Source of the DNA: Perkinsus chesapeaki
Lineage: Eukaryota > Perkinsozoa > Perkinsida > Perkinsidae
Length of the DNA stretch: 52,443 nucleotides
Reading direction: 5' to 3'
NCBI GenBank assembly: GCA_013115145.1
Contig: JAAPAO010000209.1
Span: 1 to 52,443, forward strand
The position numbers were made by a program, and so were the translations under genes. How positions within the stretch are numbered: position 1 is the first letter of the stretch; the number at the start of each line of letters is the position of its first letter. Positions 36,201 to 45,216 of this stretch are shown one piece after another. The notes under the pieces are model-generated. The model was not told where the DNA came from and did no database searches. It saw only the letters and a program-made list of their open reading frames with translations.

Positions 36201-37512
36201 CCGGGAGATCGAGGTGAGCCATTGTTCTGGATTCTCTGTCAACGCAGAGTAATCTTCAGTTCGTCAACGCCAGCAGCGCAGCCCTACGCTGCGACGCTGC
36301 CACTTCTCTTCCGACTGATGCCGGAGCCCTCCCCATCAAATGCGATGGAGTCAGCGTTGAGATTCTGTGCTCCTCGCGCAGTGCCGTATCCTTCCTCGCT
36401 GCCGAGTGGGACGCTCCTGTCTCCCACCCGAGGCCCTCGCCACCTCCGGACGTGCCCCAAGTAGGACATTCCAGAAGGCTGAATTAGTTACCCAGCTTTG
36501 TCGCAGGATGAGCCGGAGCTACCGCCCGCTCCTCCCTCATCGGAGCGCCGTGAGAGCGATGTCAGAGCTCATCGTGATTCACCGTTGGTGTACCGCGGTT
36601 GGCCACCACCAACTCCTAAGCCCAGCAAACAGTTCGATGCTGTCACGCCTAGGGTGGGGAATCTTCGCGATCGGATTTCTGACGGTGTTGCTTCAGGCTG
36701 AGCATGAAAGGTGCCCTCAAGCATCTGTTCTGGGCGCTGGAATTGTCGAAGTGAAGAACATCGACAAGGGAGCGATTACAGTGAGTATCTTCACGCACGT
36801 CGCTAACGGCAAACTTCGAGCGGCACCGAAATCTGGAATCACTTTACAGTCATCGCTTATCACCGGGTGCTAACTCGGATTCTTATCAGGTCGAAGTTCC
36901 CGACACCTCCTACTTCCAAAGCGTTGGTCCCCAATTGGTTACCTACGAGTGCACAGGCCTCAACTTCCCACCTCGGAGATTGGCAGCTCGCTACACTGTC
37001 CGTCAGCTCTGCCGTGACCCAGCAGTGCCTACTGCTCCCAACTACAGTCTCAGAGTATCTCTTATCTGTGATGAGAAGGGAGATGTTGAGGAGGCTGCCG
37101 ACATGTGGGGCGTCCCTGCTCCCATCAATGACGTGAGTCTCGCCTGCATTCTCCCATCGAAAGACTTTTCATCGTAAACCGCTTTCCACAGTGTTGATAG
37201 AACTAGTGAAAGTGATTTGCTTTTCAGAACTCCACGAGCATCACTCTCCCCGCTGTAGACGCTCCGGAAGGGATGTTCGTCGAGGTCGTGGACCACAACA
37301 CTGGTCATAAGCAGTACAAGCAGCTTGTCGTTAACCCTACTGAGGCGGAGAAGTCCCAGTTGCAGCAGCTCAAGCTTAATTTAAGGGCCTTGAAGCAAGG
37401 AGACAAGAGCATCATTGGCGTGGATACCGAGAACGACAAAGTCGTCATCCATACCGGAGAGAACCAAGTCGCCCAGCACATACTAGACGCTCTAAAGCGT
37501 AAGTGCCAGTAA
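33268..37512 (+). CDS. Secreted protein: Pro-rich start, acidic middle, four cysteine modules, C-terminal NPT domain (array gene 4)
   Basis: Exon 1 (33268-33324) encodes a signal peptide (MLRSYTPFLIFIAAITRG). Exon 2 is 33603-33827, Pro-rich, with IPNLNFGQDINLP, similar to exon 2 of gene 5. Acidic exons follow; one near 34.8-34.9 kb contains a duplicated 48-bp unit (DESAADSNEETTADND). Four modules lie at about 35.07-35.42, 35.72-36.07, 36.12-36.46 and 36.70-37.13 kb. Each starts with a Cys exon (VCPFVSI, HCPAVSF, GCNTVNF, RCPQASV) and ends in a strand-Cys-helix-W pattern (VAVLCREKEF, WVSLKCFNKEAANTVARKW, VEILCSSRSAVSFLAAEW, VSLICDEKGDVEEAADMWG). The last exon encodes the C-terminal domain VVNPTEAEK through KRKCQ. 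An intron at 34372-34525 hosts a tRNA-Met gene. No known family recognised. Confidence 0.7.
34426..34498 (+). tRNA. tRNA-Met(CAU), elongator, inside an intron of array gene 4
   Basis: All arms fold. Acceptor GCGGCTT pairs with AGGCCGC (one G-U). The D arm is GCGC/GCGC. The anticodon loop is CTCATAA with the U31-U39 mismatch that is also found in other eukaryotic elongator Met tRNAs. The T arm is GCGAG-TTCGATC-CTCGC, with discriminator A. Length is 73 nt, without an intron of its own. The host intron (34372-34525) starts GTGAGT and ends TTCAG, on the same strand. The T-run after the gene is only three bases, so the pol III terminator is weak. Confidence 0.95.
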
Positions 37513-37741
37513 CCTGTCCTCGAGCCTGTCAACCTTACCCTTCAGATGACGCCGGTTCACTGCATGTTAGAGCAGCAGCAGCATGAAAGCATTAGTTTAT
37601 GTACTTGTTGTGGTGTACAGCTGTCCCAGTTGTGTGTTGTTCTGTCTGGTCAAGTTGTCGCTGTAGCGGTACGCTGTTGTGTTTCGGCTGATTCTTTGAC
37701 ACCTGTTCCGTAGACCCTTCCATCCGGCCCCTTTACACATT

Positions 37742-39423
37742 ATGATAGCTAAGGCACTCTATTGCATATCTATACTGATGACAGCCATTTCCACAGTAAG
37801 GACAGCTGCGGCGCAGTTAGTATCTTACGAATCCGTTACGTTCCAAACCGCACAAAGCTCCCTTTCACGGACTAGATGATGAGAAAAAAACAGGGCAATC
37901 TTCTCCCCTGCTCTACAGTTTGAGCGACCTCTGACATGCCTTTTCGTTTCCAGGAAAGAAGCTCTGACGACGCCCATTCTGCTGGCGAGGCCACGAAGAG
38001 CTCTTTCTTGCAGAGCTTCCAGTTGCCCGATATAAATTTCGGCGCCCTCCCTGGATTTGATTCCGCTGTCCAGAGCGATGATGCTCAGCCTCACAGGCTT
38101 TCAAGCTCAACGCATGAAGATGTGAGCGTCTCGCTGTGCTGTAAATTCCTCAATTATAATATATCAGGGAGCAGACGAAGACCGATTCCCCGTTATCTCC
38201 GGAGCCGGCCAGGCAGTTGTTGACCATGCGGTGAGCGCACCCTACTGTGATGGTGCATGGAAGCGGCATGTTCTAGGTTCCTAGTCGACCTTATAATAGC
38301 GGTATCGATTACGACGCTCTGGCCGCTAGTGAGATGGACGATGATGATGCTGCCTTGCAGGAGTTGAGGGATAACCAGAAGGAGATCCAAATGGACAGCG
38401 CCGATGAGGATGAAGAAGAGGAGGACCAGGCCGCTGCCTCTCCTCCAGTGACTACAACAAGGAAGCCTGTGGCAACCACTAGTACGATGACGACAAGACA
38501 AACAACATCGACGACGACAACGACAACAACTGCCATCTCGGAGGTTAGGATAAGATATTTCAACATCTATTAGGAGGGGTTCGTTTAGGCTGAAACGACG
38601 ACAGAAGCGCCGGCTGTGGAGTTATCTGAAGAGGATGGCGAAATCACACCAGCTGCTCCTTCAGAGGTAAGAATCTAAAGTAGATCGAGTACTTTTATTT
38701 CTTCGATGTCAGCTCGAGACCGCACCGCCCTCCGCAGAGCAGGTTGGCAATGATAAGGTTACCATTAGGGTGAGGATGGACGTGACCAGACAGCGGGATC
38801 TTACTGTTAATTTTGCAGGAAGAGGAGCACGTCAAAATAACTGGTGAAGACGAGCATCCGGTTACCATTACGAAGGTCGATAGCAGCGCGTTAGGAAACA
38901 GAACTGCGAGCGATGAGCAGAAGAAGCTGGTCGATTTATCCGAGGAAGAGGGCACCGTCGCTCCTTATCAGCACAGTTCTAGAAACGTAAGAACAGTTGC
39001 GACGAAAAGTTAATATGGTTGTGATATCAGAAGACTTCGATTCGGCCTCGAGGAAAGCTATCGATTGCCTCTTCTGCGCCTACTCACCGACTTTCACGGC
39101 AGTCAAGCGAGCTCGCCGAAAAGGAGAGCGCCGTGGTGGTTGTCAAGGACCGCAGATCTGGCAGCGTCACGAACAAGCTGATGATAGTTAATCCTACTGC
39201 AGAGGAGAAAAAACATTTAAAGGAGATTGTTCTCCTCACCCACCCATTGAGCGTCACGACCAACGCTATCCACCTCAAAACGGTCGATGGCGACTCAGTG
39301 GAGATCCGGACCACACAGTCTGGACAATCAAAGCTTGTTCTTGCTGCCTTGATGAGTAAGCAGCTTTCCTCATCCCTCTCACTCGTATGCAATCGGTTGT
39401 TTTTAGGCACCGGTAAGAAGTAG
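37742..39423 (+). CDS. Secreted acidic Thr-rich protein with C-terminal NPT domain (array gene 5)
   Basis: Exon 1 (37742-37795) encodes a signal peptide (MIAKALYCISILMTAIST). Exon 2 (37954-38121) contains LPDINFGALPGF and RLSSSTHED, similar to exon 2 of gene 4. The next exons encode an Asp/Glu-rich part and a Thr-rich tract (about 38448-38537). The C-terminal domain begins near VVVVKDRRSG and contains IVNPTAEEKKHLKEI; a short last exon ends STGKK with TAG at 39421-39423. The C-terminal domain aligns with the end of gene 4 over about 80 residues. There are no cysteine modules, so this gene is a shortened relative of gene 4. One or two short exons around 38700-38820 are uncertain. Confidence 0.7.
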
Positions 39424-39548
39424 AGCTTTCTCCTTGTTACCTGTGTTGCTGCCATTTTGGCGCCATGTTCGGTGTTATGTGAACCATTTTACTTTGAGTT
39501 CGAGAGTAATTAACTCCAAAACACAAGTCCCACTCGACAAGACGTAAA

Positions 39549-39989
39549 TCAAGCATCTCGCTTTCTCTTCAGTTTCGTTGACCGTTTCGTCACCTCAGCC
39601 ATCATCGATTCCACGTACGGATTAAACCCGCCATAAGACCTACAGTCAACACTCACTAACAGCCAAGAAATGCCCTACCGCCTCCCATGCAGCACAACTT
39701 GCTTCAGCGGCTCGCCCGGCTGCCGCACTTGTACATCTGTCGGCTTGCAGTCCTTGAACCCAGGAACACTCCACTCGAGCCTCTTCCGTATCTATCAAAG
39801 CTTCCAAGTTTGCGCTCGTGGGCCCTCCTCACTTACCGCTCGTTGTTCTTGCTCCAGCTTCTGCTTTGCTGTGAGCTCGGCACCTCGGCTCATAAACCGA
39901 AGCTTACTAACAGCTGTTGACAGGCCAGCAGCATCATCGACCACCGCTGCTGCTGGTGGCTCCGGAGCCGAGGCTTTGGTTTCGGCCAT
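39549..39989 (-). CDS. MPHOSPH6: MPP6-like nuclear exosome cofactor
   Basis: Three exons: 39989-39837, 39782-39679 and 39639-39549, with introns of 54 and 39 nt; 115 residues. The conserved N-terminal block reads LSTAVSKLRFMSRG followed by KQKLEQEQR, matching the MPP6 signature (LSKNLLRMKFMQRG-type). The second block, GRRSYGGFNPYVESMM, is restored exactly by splicing and matches the GRMSFRGFNPEVEKLM-type motif. The tail is basic (KRSTKLKRKRDA). In yeast and humans MPP6 binds the nuclear RNA exosome and helps recruit the helicase MTR4, acting in 5.8S rRNA maturation and RNA surveillance. It lies 126 bp from the convergent array gene 5 and on the same strand as Y14 and NOP2. Confidence 0.85.
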
Positions 39990-40128
39990 AATGGGTTTTC
40001 TGATCGTTCTGATCCTTTCCCAATAGAGCAACTCAACAGTATACATCCAAGTGTTGTTGATACTAGTGTCCTATCGTTACTCAATCTCTTACTCTCTCAT
40101 CATAATAAGCTTCGTAAACTCCCAACAC

Positions 40129-40820
40129 TTACAGACGTCTGCTTCTCATCGAACCTGTACGAGATCTCCAAACGAAAAAAACTCTACGGCAAATCCTACC
40201 AAGTGGAGGAGGGCGTACGAAGGCCCAGTCAGCTGCAATCGGCGTATCCAAAATCATCTTGCCGTTCATCCCTACAATGAGATGCTGGTTATTAACTAAG
40301 CAAAGCTGCCCTACCCGAGATGGCAGTGGCAGCCTCCGACTTGCTCTCATACTCGATCAGACAGTAGCCCTTGACGAAACCTGACAAACGAGAGCTGCAG
40401 CAGGCATGCCAACTTTGCCAGCTGACCTGTTCGTCGATCAAGATTCAAATGTAGATTGCGAACATCTCCGAATTCTTGGGCGACCTGCCAGAGCCACTGT
40501 AAAGCGCACAGCAACGCAGATTACCTCCAGCACGTCATCCTCCTGAGTTTCCTCATGAAGACCAGTAAGGAAGATAACCCAGCCTTCGATGGCTAATAGC
40601 AAAGCATCAAACGTGTTCGAAAATCCCGCCCGTCTTACATCTGGCAGGAGCGCCTGGCTGAGCGGCAGCTGAGGACTCCGAGTCCGTGTCCATTGACGTG
40701 GCACCTTCAGCGCCAGAATCGAGGGAATCGAACACACCCGACTTCCCCGAATATCTGATAGAGCGTGCGAGCGTAAGAGCGGCGGCAATCATCGTACCTG
40801 TCCTCGCTCATGCTTGCCAT
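40129..40820 (-). CDS. RBM8A: Y14/RBM8A exon-junction-complex RNA-binding protein
   Basis: Spliced from several small exons with 42-50 nt introns. The N-terminus is MASMSEDRYSGKSG with an acidic linker. The RRM follows: SIEGWVIFLTGLHEETQEDD (helix 1 region), then FGDVRNLHLNLDRRTG, then GFVKGYCLIEYESKSEAATA (RNP1-like), then GMNGKMILDTPIAADWAFV. This is the diagnostic Y14 series, in which VEGWILFVTGVHEEA and NLHLNLDRRTG are near-invariant. The C-terminus is short (PPPLGSMRSRRL), keeping the basic SR-like end. Y14 with Mago forms the core of the exon junction complex deposited on spliced mRNA, which fits the very high intron density here. Confidence 0.92.
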
Positions 40821-41000
40821 GGCTAAAACTTTGGTGGTAGGACGGCGGCGGCAAGCGGAGAGGAAACTTACAACAAGATTTATCTGGTAAGTCACTAGAA
40901 CACTGAACCGTGAGCATGAGAGAGCAACTAGAAACAAGTACGTAGTAGATGGTGGTGATTTACGTGTAATGGACAACGTTGGTAAGGAGAGCTCAAAACA

Positions 41001-44000
41001 TTATGCAGCCGCCTTCACTGCAGCCGCGCCTTTTGGCTTTCCGCCCTTCTTCTGAAAGGACACCATAAGACAGGGATCGGGTCGCGATAATTTCACACCT
41101 GGAACTTCCGCTTCTTGAACGACTTGCCTTTCTGAGTCTTGGCCTTGGGGGCCTACCACAAAATAGGCATTTAAGCAAGCTCTCTGTTTCACCTAAAGCC
41201 TACTTCCTCTACAGCAGCAGCCTCTTCCTTATCCTGTTGCTCCTCCAGAGCTTTGGCTGCCGCCCTGCAACAGATGCTCAACTGCCAACTGATTCTCCCA
41301 TACGACTCACTCTTGCTGTTGCCTCTCGAGCTTCCGTCTCTTCTTGGATATCTTAGGTTGAGCCTTCTTCTCCTCTGGTGGTGGCAGCTTGCCCTCCTCC
41401 TGGGGGAAGTCCTCGATCACCGACTCCATGAATTCGGAGGTCCTAAGAGAGCTGCATCGAGGAAGTGGATTTATGTACCGTCACCATTTATCTTCCCCCC
41501 AGGCGTGAGTCACAGAGTCTGTCGGTCTGCGGTCTTTACGGACACCTAAGAGAGCGGTCGGCGAATGGATGCGATCGGCGTGGCCTACGTTGAGGGATCT
41601 CATTGCTGAACTTCTGAAGCTTGCAGACAAAGAAGCCATCCATGTTATGGACCTATCACCAAAAATTGGTCCAGAGCATCTCGTCCGTAAATCTGGTCCG
41701 CAATCGACCCATCCCCCGCGGAAAGACCTTCCCAAAGGTGCTGAATACTACATGAGGGAAGAATCTCCTTGAATGTTTGAGACTGGGATGGAACTGCTTG
41801 CCTCGGAAGGAGGTGAAGCCCTCAGAGCCGAAGCTGACAACGTCGTCGAAGGGAACCACACGGACATTGCGAGCCTTTAGGATCTGACAGCGGCACTTGA
41901 CAGCACTCCCTGCGAGTGAGGCTTACAGCATCGATAACCATCTCATCCTCCTCCACTGCCATAGAGCAAGTACCTAAAAAATGTCTGTCGCCGGGATCGA
42001 ACTCGCGTGCCACTTACTGTAGACTATAACTCCGCCTTCACCGGTGGTCTTCGTGTCCGCATCCACCATGTCAATAGCCGTCAGAAGCATCTCGCGCTGT
42101 AGGGCGGCATGCTCGGTGAATTCCTTAACATCTGAAGAGGAGAAATAGCCCGACCGCGTGCACAACTCCAGCCTTACTCCTCTTAACCTTGATCTTAGGA
42201 TCACGAGCGATGATACCGGAACCGCTGCAGGGGGCATCCAGCAAGACCTAGAAATGTACAATACAGAAAATTCAAAACCCAAGTACAGATTAATAAATGT
42301 TGCGTTCAAGCCAAATGGTTTAACTTTGTGTTGCATATAAAAACATAGTTTCGTTATATATGAAAACCCGAAACCCGAAACCCAAACCCGAAACTAAGTC
42401 ATATCTCTAGCAAGGACTCAACTGAATATAACAGATGCATTCCTGTAGACTACATTGTTGCGCGAGATGAGTTTAATGTCTCGTACTAGTGCATGGTTTA
42501 GCATTCCTCGAAGAAGTCGGGTAAATATAAAGTGAGGCCAAGTCCTGGACAATTCTAGTGTAAAATACTTACCCTGTCCAACTTGGGCAAGATTCCCTTC
42601 AGCTTCCGCCCATCCATGGCGGTGACGACGACATTAGACAGCCCAAGACGATGGATGTTGGCAATTAGAGCCTTGCATCTGACAGCAACACTGGAGCTAC
42701 CAGCAGCAGCGATGCCGCCTACCTGTCCTCTCTGAGATCGTTGGCGAAGAGAACGCCTTGGTTCTGCATCATCTGTCCGATATACGTTGTCTTACCACCA
42801 GGGGCTGAGACAGAGGTCGTGGGTTCGATCCCGGCACTTTGTGACTTTACCTGCGCTCATATCCAGGATAGTTTCGCCTGGTTGAGCATTGAGAGCTTGA
42901 ACTGGTACGAAGGAGGAGGCAGACTGAGAGAGGCACACAGTGCTCTCGATACATCGGAAACTGCCCCACTGTCCAAAAATTCAAACTAAGGTGCGCTGCA
43001 AGCAATACAATGCGCCCTTGCCATCAATGGTTACGCATCGTTTCCAATAGGGCTCAAGCGGTTGCGGCTCTACAGCCATAGCGCACCACGACTGCCGCCG
43101 ACTCCACATAAGTAAAGAGTGCTTCCCGTAAAGGATTAAAGCTGACATAATTTTTATCTCGTAAGCCCTTTATAGTGATACTCACTATACGGGAGCATCA
43201 ATAGTTTTGGAAACACAGAGGAGGTCGTCCAAGCCACCGTTTAATTGCTGATGTGCAGGAGGTGATCAGATGAGGGACATGAGAGCCCTCCTAGCCCGGC
43301 CGGATTTTTGAGCCTCGAACCGACTGCCCAAGAATCTCGCTCTTCTCAACGACTCGCACTGTATTGGTTTTTGTTACATAATCAAGCGGAATATATAATA
43401 TCCGTCTCAGCACAGAGTTCGAAACCCTGCAGGCAAGAATCAATTCCGTTAGAAATTCAAAGTTCGTTTAACGCCTCCTCCTCCTTCTCCAGAACCAACC
43501 TGCAACATGTAGCGTCCAGAAAGATACTCAGGCGTGGCGCCGATAGGTACTTTGGACTCCTTCACAGTCAACCCAACCTGAAAGCACCCCTCCGGATGTC
43601 CCGAACTCCCAGATGCTCTACCTTAGTCCACTCGCCAGTAGGCTCGACTTGACAACCGCGTGCGATGAGCTGCTGCGCTAGAAGTCTTCGGCGAGTCTGG
43701 ATAAAACGTCGACCCTGGCTCTTCCGCTCCGTCTCACCTACCTTGATGGTATTGGCACGAATAGTCATCGGCCTCGGGCGATCATTAGCCTCGAACAGCT
43801 GTACGGCCTCGCCAGGGGCGAACATGTCCAAAATGTACCTGGACAGACTTGACCATCCAGCGGTTTCGAGCGAACCCTACGCAGCAAGCTCCTCGTTGTA
43901 GCCGTAGTAGTTGGAGCACAACCGGGCCTGAATGGTAACAGTTGGATGCGTTTTTCTCCTCTATGGGCCATACCAGCTCCTCCCGGAGTTCCTTGCTGGT

Positions 44001-44809
44001 AGATCCCTGTTGCTTAATAGCTTGCTTGCCCGCAGCCAGCAACCGAACGACTTCCTCGAGACCTGGGAAGTGTAGCCAGTCGAGGCGACCCGTAGAGTCC
44101 AGCGGCTCCGGAACCGCCCTATACTACGTTTCTTGAGAGAAGGTATATCGACGACGGCAGATGAAGACGCAGCAGCCTCTTCAGCTTCATCGAACTCTTC
44201 CATCTGAATGGAATGCTGCGGGCATAGACAAGCTGGTCAGCCTACCGCTGCGGCCTCGTTAAGTTCCTCTTCGTCGGCCTCATCGGGGAGCTCCTCATCG
44301 TCCACGTAAGCATCCTCATCCTCACTCCCGAACCCCTCCTCCACCTCCTCCTCCTCTTCACCTTCATCCTCTTCGTCCTCGTCACGGAGTCTCTTCTTGC
44401 CAGCGCGCACCAGTAGTCCTTCATCGAGATCTTCATCGTCATCACCTACCCCAGCTACTGCCCCACAATACCACAACACATTCTACCAAGAAGGTCCTCC
44501 TGATGGTCAGCCACTTCCTCCTCCTCCTCCTCATCCTCGTCAGCAAGTGAAGCCTCCTCTTCTTCATTCGTAGCATCCTCTTCCACTTCAGTGTGTTCCT
44601 CCTCAGGAGTTTCCTCCGACACCTGACGGACGTTCCCTCTGTGTCGCACTAGTAGCAGTCCTCACCTCAACAGGTTCCTCCTCAACAAGATGCTCCTCGA
44701 TCTGTGTTTGCTCCTCCTCTTCGTCCTCGACAGGCTTCTTCTGATGAGCTGCCTTCTCCTTGTGGAGGAAGGCCTGTTGTCGTCTAGCCTTTCTAGAACG
44801 TCTTGCCAT
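41001..44809 (-). CDS. NOP2: NOP2/NSUN-type 25S/28S rRNA cytosine-C5 methyltransferase
   Basis: Starts MARRSRKARRQQ at 44809, with a long Glu-rich N-terminal region (44.2-44.8 kb). Conserved parts in order: RPRPMTIRANTIK, VPIGATPEYLSGRYMLQ, then motif I PGETILDMSAAPGGKTTYI, which binds S-adenosylmethionine and is split by an intron. Next are LFANDLRE, IANIHRLGLSNV, LLDAPCSGSGIIARDP, GGVIVYSTCSMAVEEDE and FHPSLKHSRRFFPHV, ending in HNMDGFFVCKLQKFS and a Lys-rich tail. Both catalytic Cys residues are intact: in PCSG (42227-42229) and TCS (41966-41968). NOP2 methylates large-subunit rRNA and is needed for 60S assembly in the nucleolus. At least two introns (41974-42017 and 42805-42850) carry a tRNA B-box-like sequence. 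Two are long (42248-42572, and about 580 nt near 42.93-43.51 kb). Confidence 0.9.
41974..42017 (-). other. NOP2 intron with a sense B-box-like motif
   Basis: A 44-nt intron splitting the codon before TC of the STCS motif. On the coding strand it contains GAGTTCGATCCC (complement of 41993-42004), one mismatch from the pol III B-box. No full tRNA fold. Confidence 0.7.
42363..42394. repeat. Telomere-like heptamer array in a NOP2 intron
   Basis: Four tandem heptamers of the type ACCCGAA (one unit ACCCAAA) within the 325-nt intron 42248-42572. On the other strand it reads TTTCGGG, one base from the TTTAGGG telomere repeat. Confidence 0.6.
42805..42850 (-). other. NOP2 intron with an antisense B-box-like motif
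   Basis: A 46-nt intron inside motif I (MSA / APGGKTT), so its borders are certain. The non-coding strand carries GGTTCGATCCC (42822-42832), one base different from the tRNA B-box consensus. The surrounding bases resemble a T arm on one side only. Confidence 0.75.
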
Positions 44810-45216
44810 TGAAATACAGTGGACGGGAGCTGGGATGCGGGTCTCAGGGGAAAATTCAACGCGATGATTGCCACACCTTCTGACGCATGCGGTAAACCAG
44901 CGAAAATGCGAAACGTGAGTCGCTTCGCTCCGCTGCGATATCAAATTTCACCGCGCCACGAAATTTACCGGCTTAGTCCAGTCGCAGTATCTTCACGTTT
45001 CCCGAGTGTTACAGGCAAGTCGTTCTAGGTGGCTTTCGAACTGCTTCTTGCTTGCCTCGCATACGTTTTAAATTCCGGTAATGAAATTTTCAATTCAAAG
45101 CCGCGCTGTCGAATAGCAGCCTAACTGGAGTCTGAAAGGCTAGCTCTTTGTGTGGTTGCGGAATCGGACTTGTATTTGATGCAGCCTTCTTGGTGGGACC
45201 TTTGCTGCTCTTAAGG
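44810..45216. other. Divergent promoter region between NOP2 and AP-4 mu
   Basis: About 400 bp between two divergent starts. It contains no supported exon, although part may be 5' untranslated sequence. No shared regulatory motif was recognised. Confidence 0.5.

Noticed and set aside
42805-42850. tRNA gene suggested by GGTTCGATCCC
   Set aside because: Only half of a T arm is present. There is no acceptor, D arm or anticodon arm, and the segment is a 46-nt intron. The same holds for the motifs at 22329, 41993 and 45663.
43415-43432. Fifth B-box-like motif (GAGTTCGAAACCC) in the long NOP2 intron
   Set aside because: The intron is about 580 nt and the match is weaker, so it does not fit the short-intron group and is likely chance.
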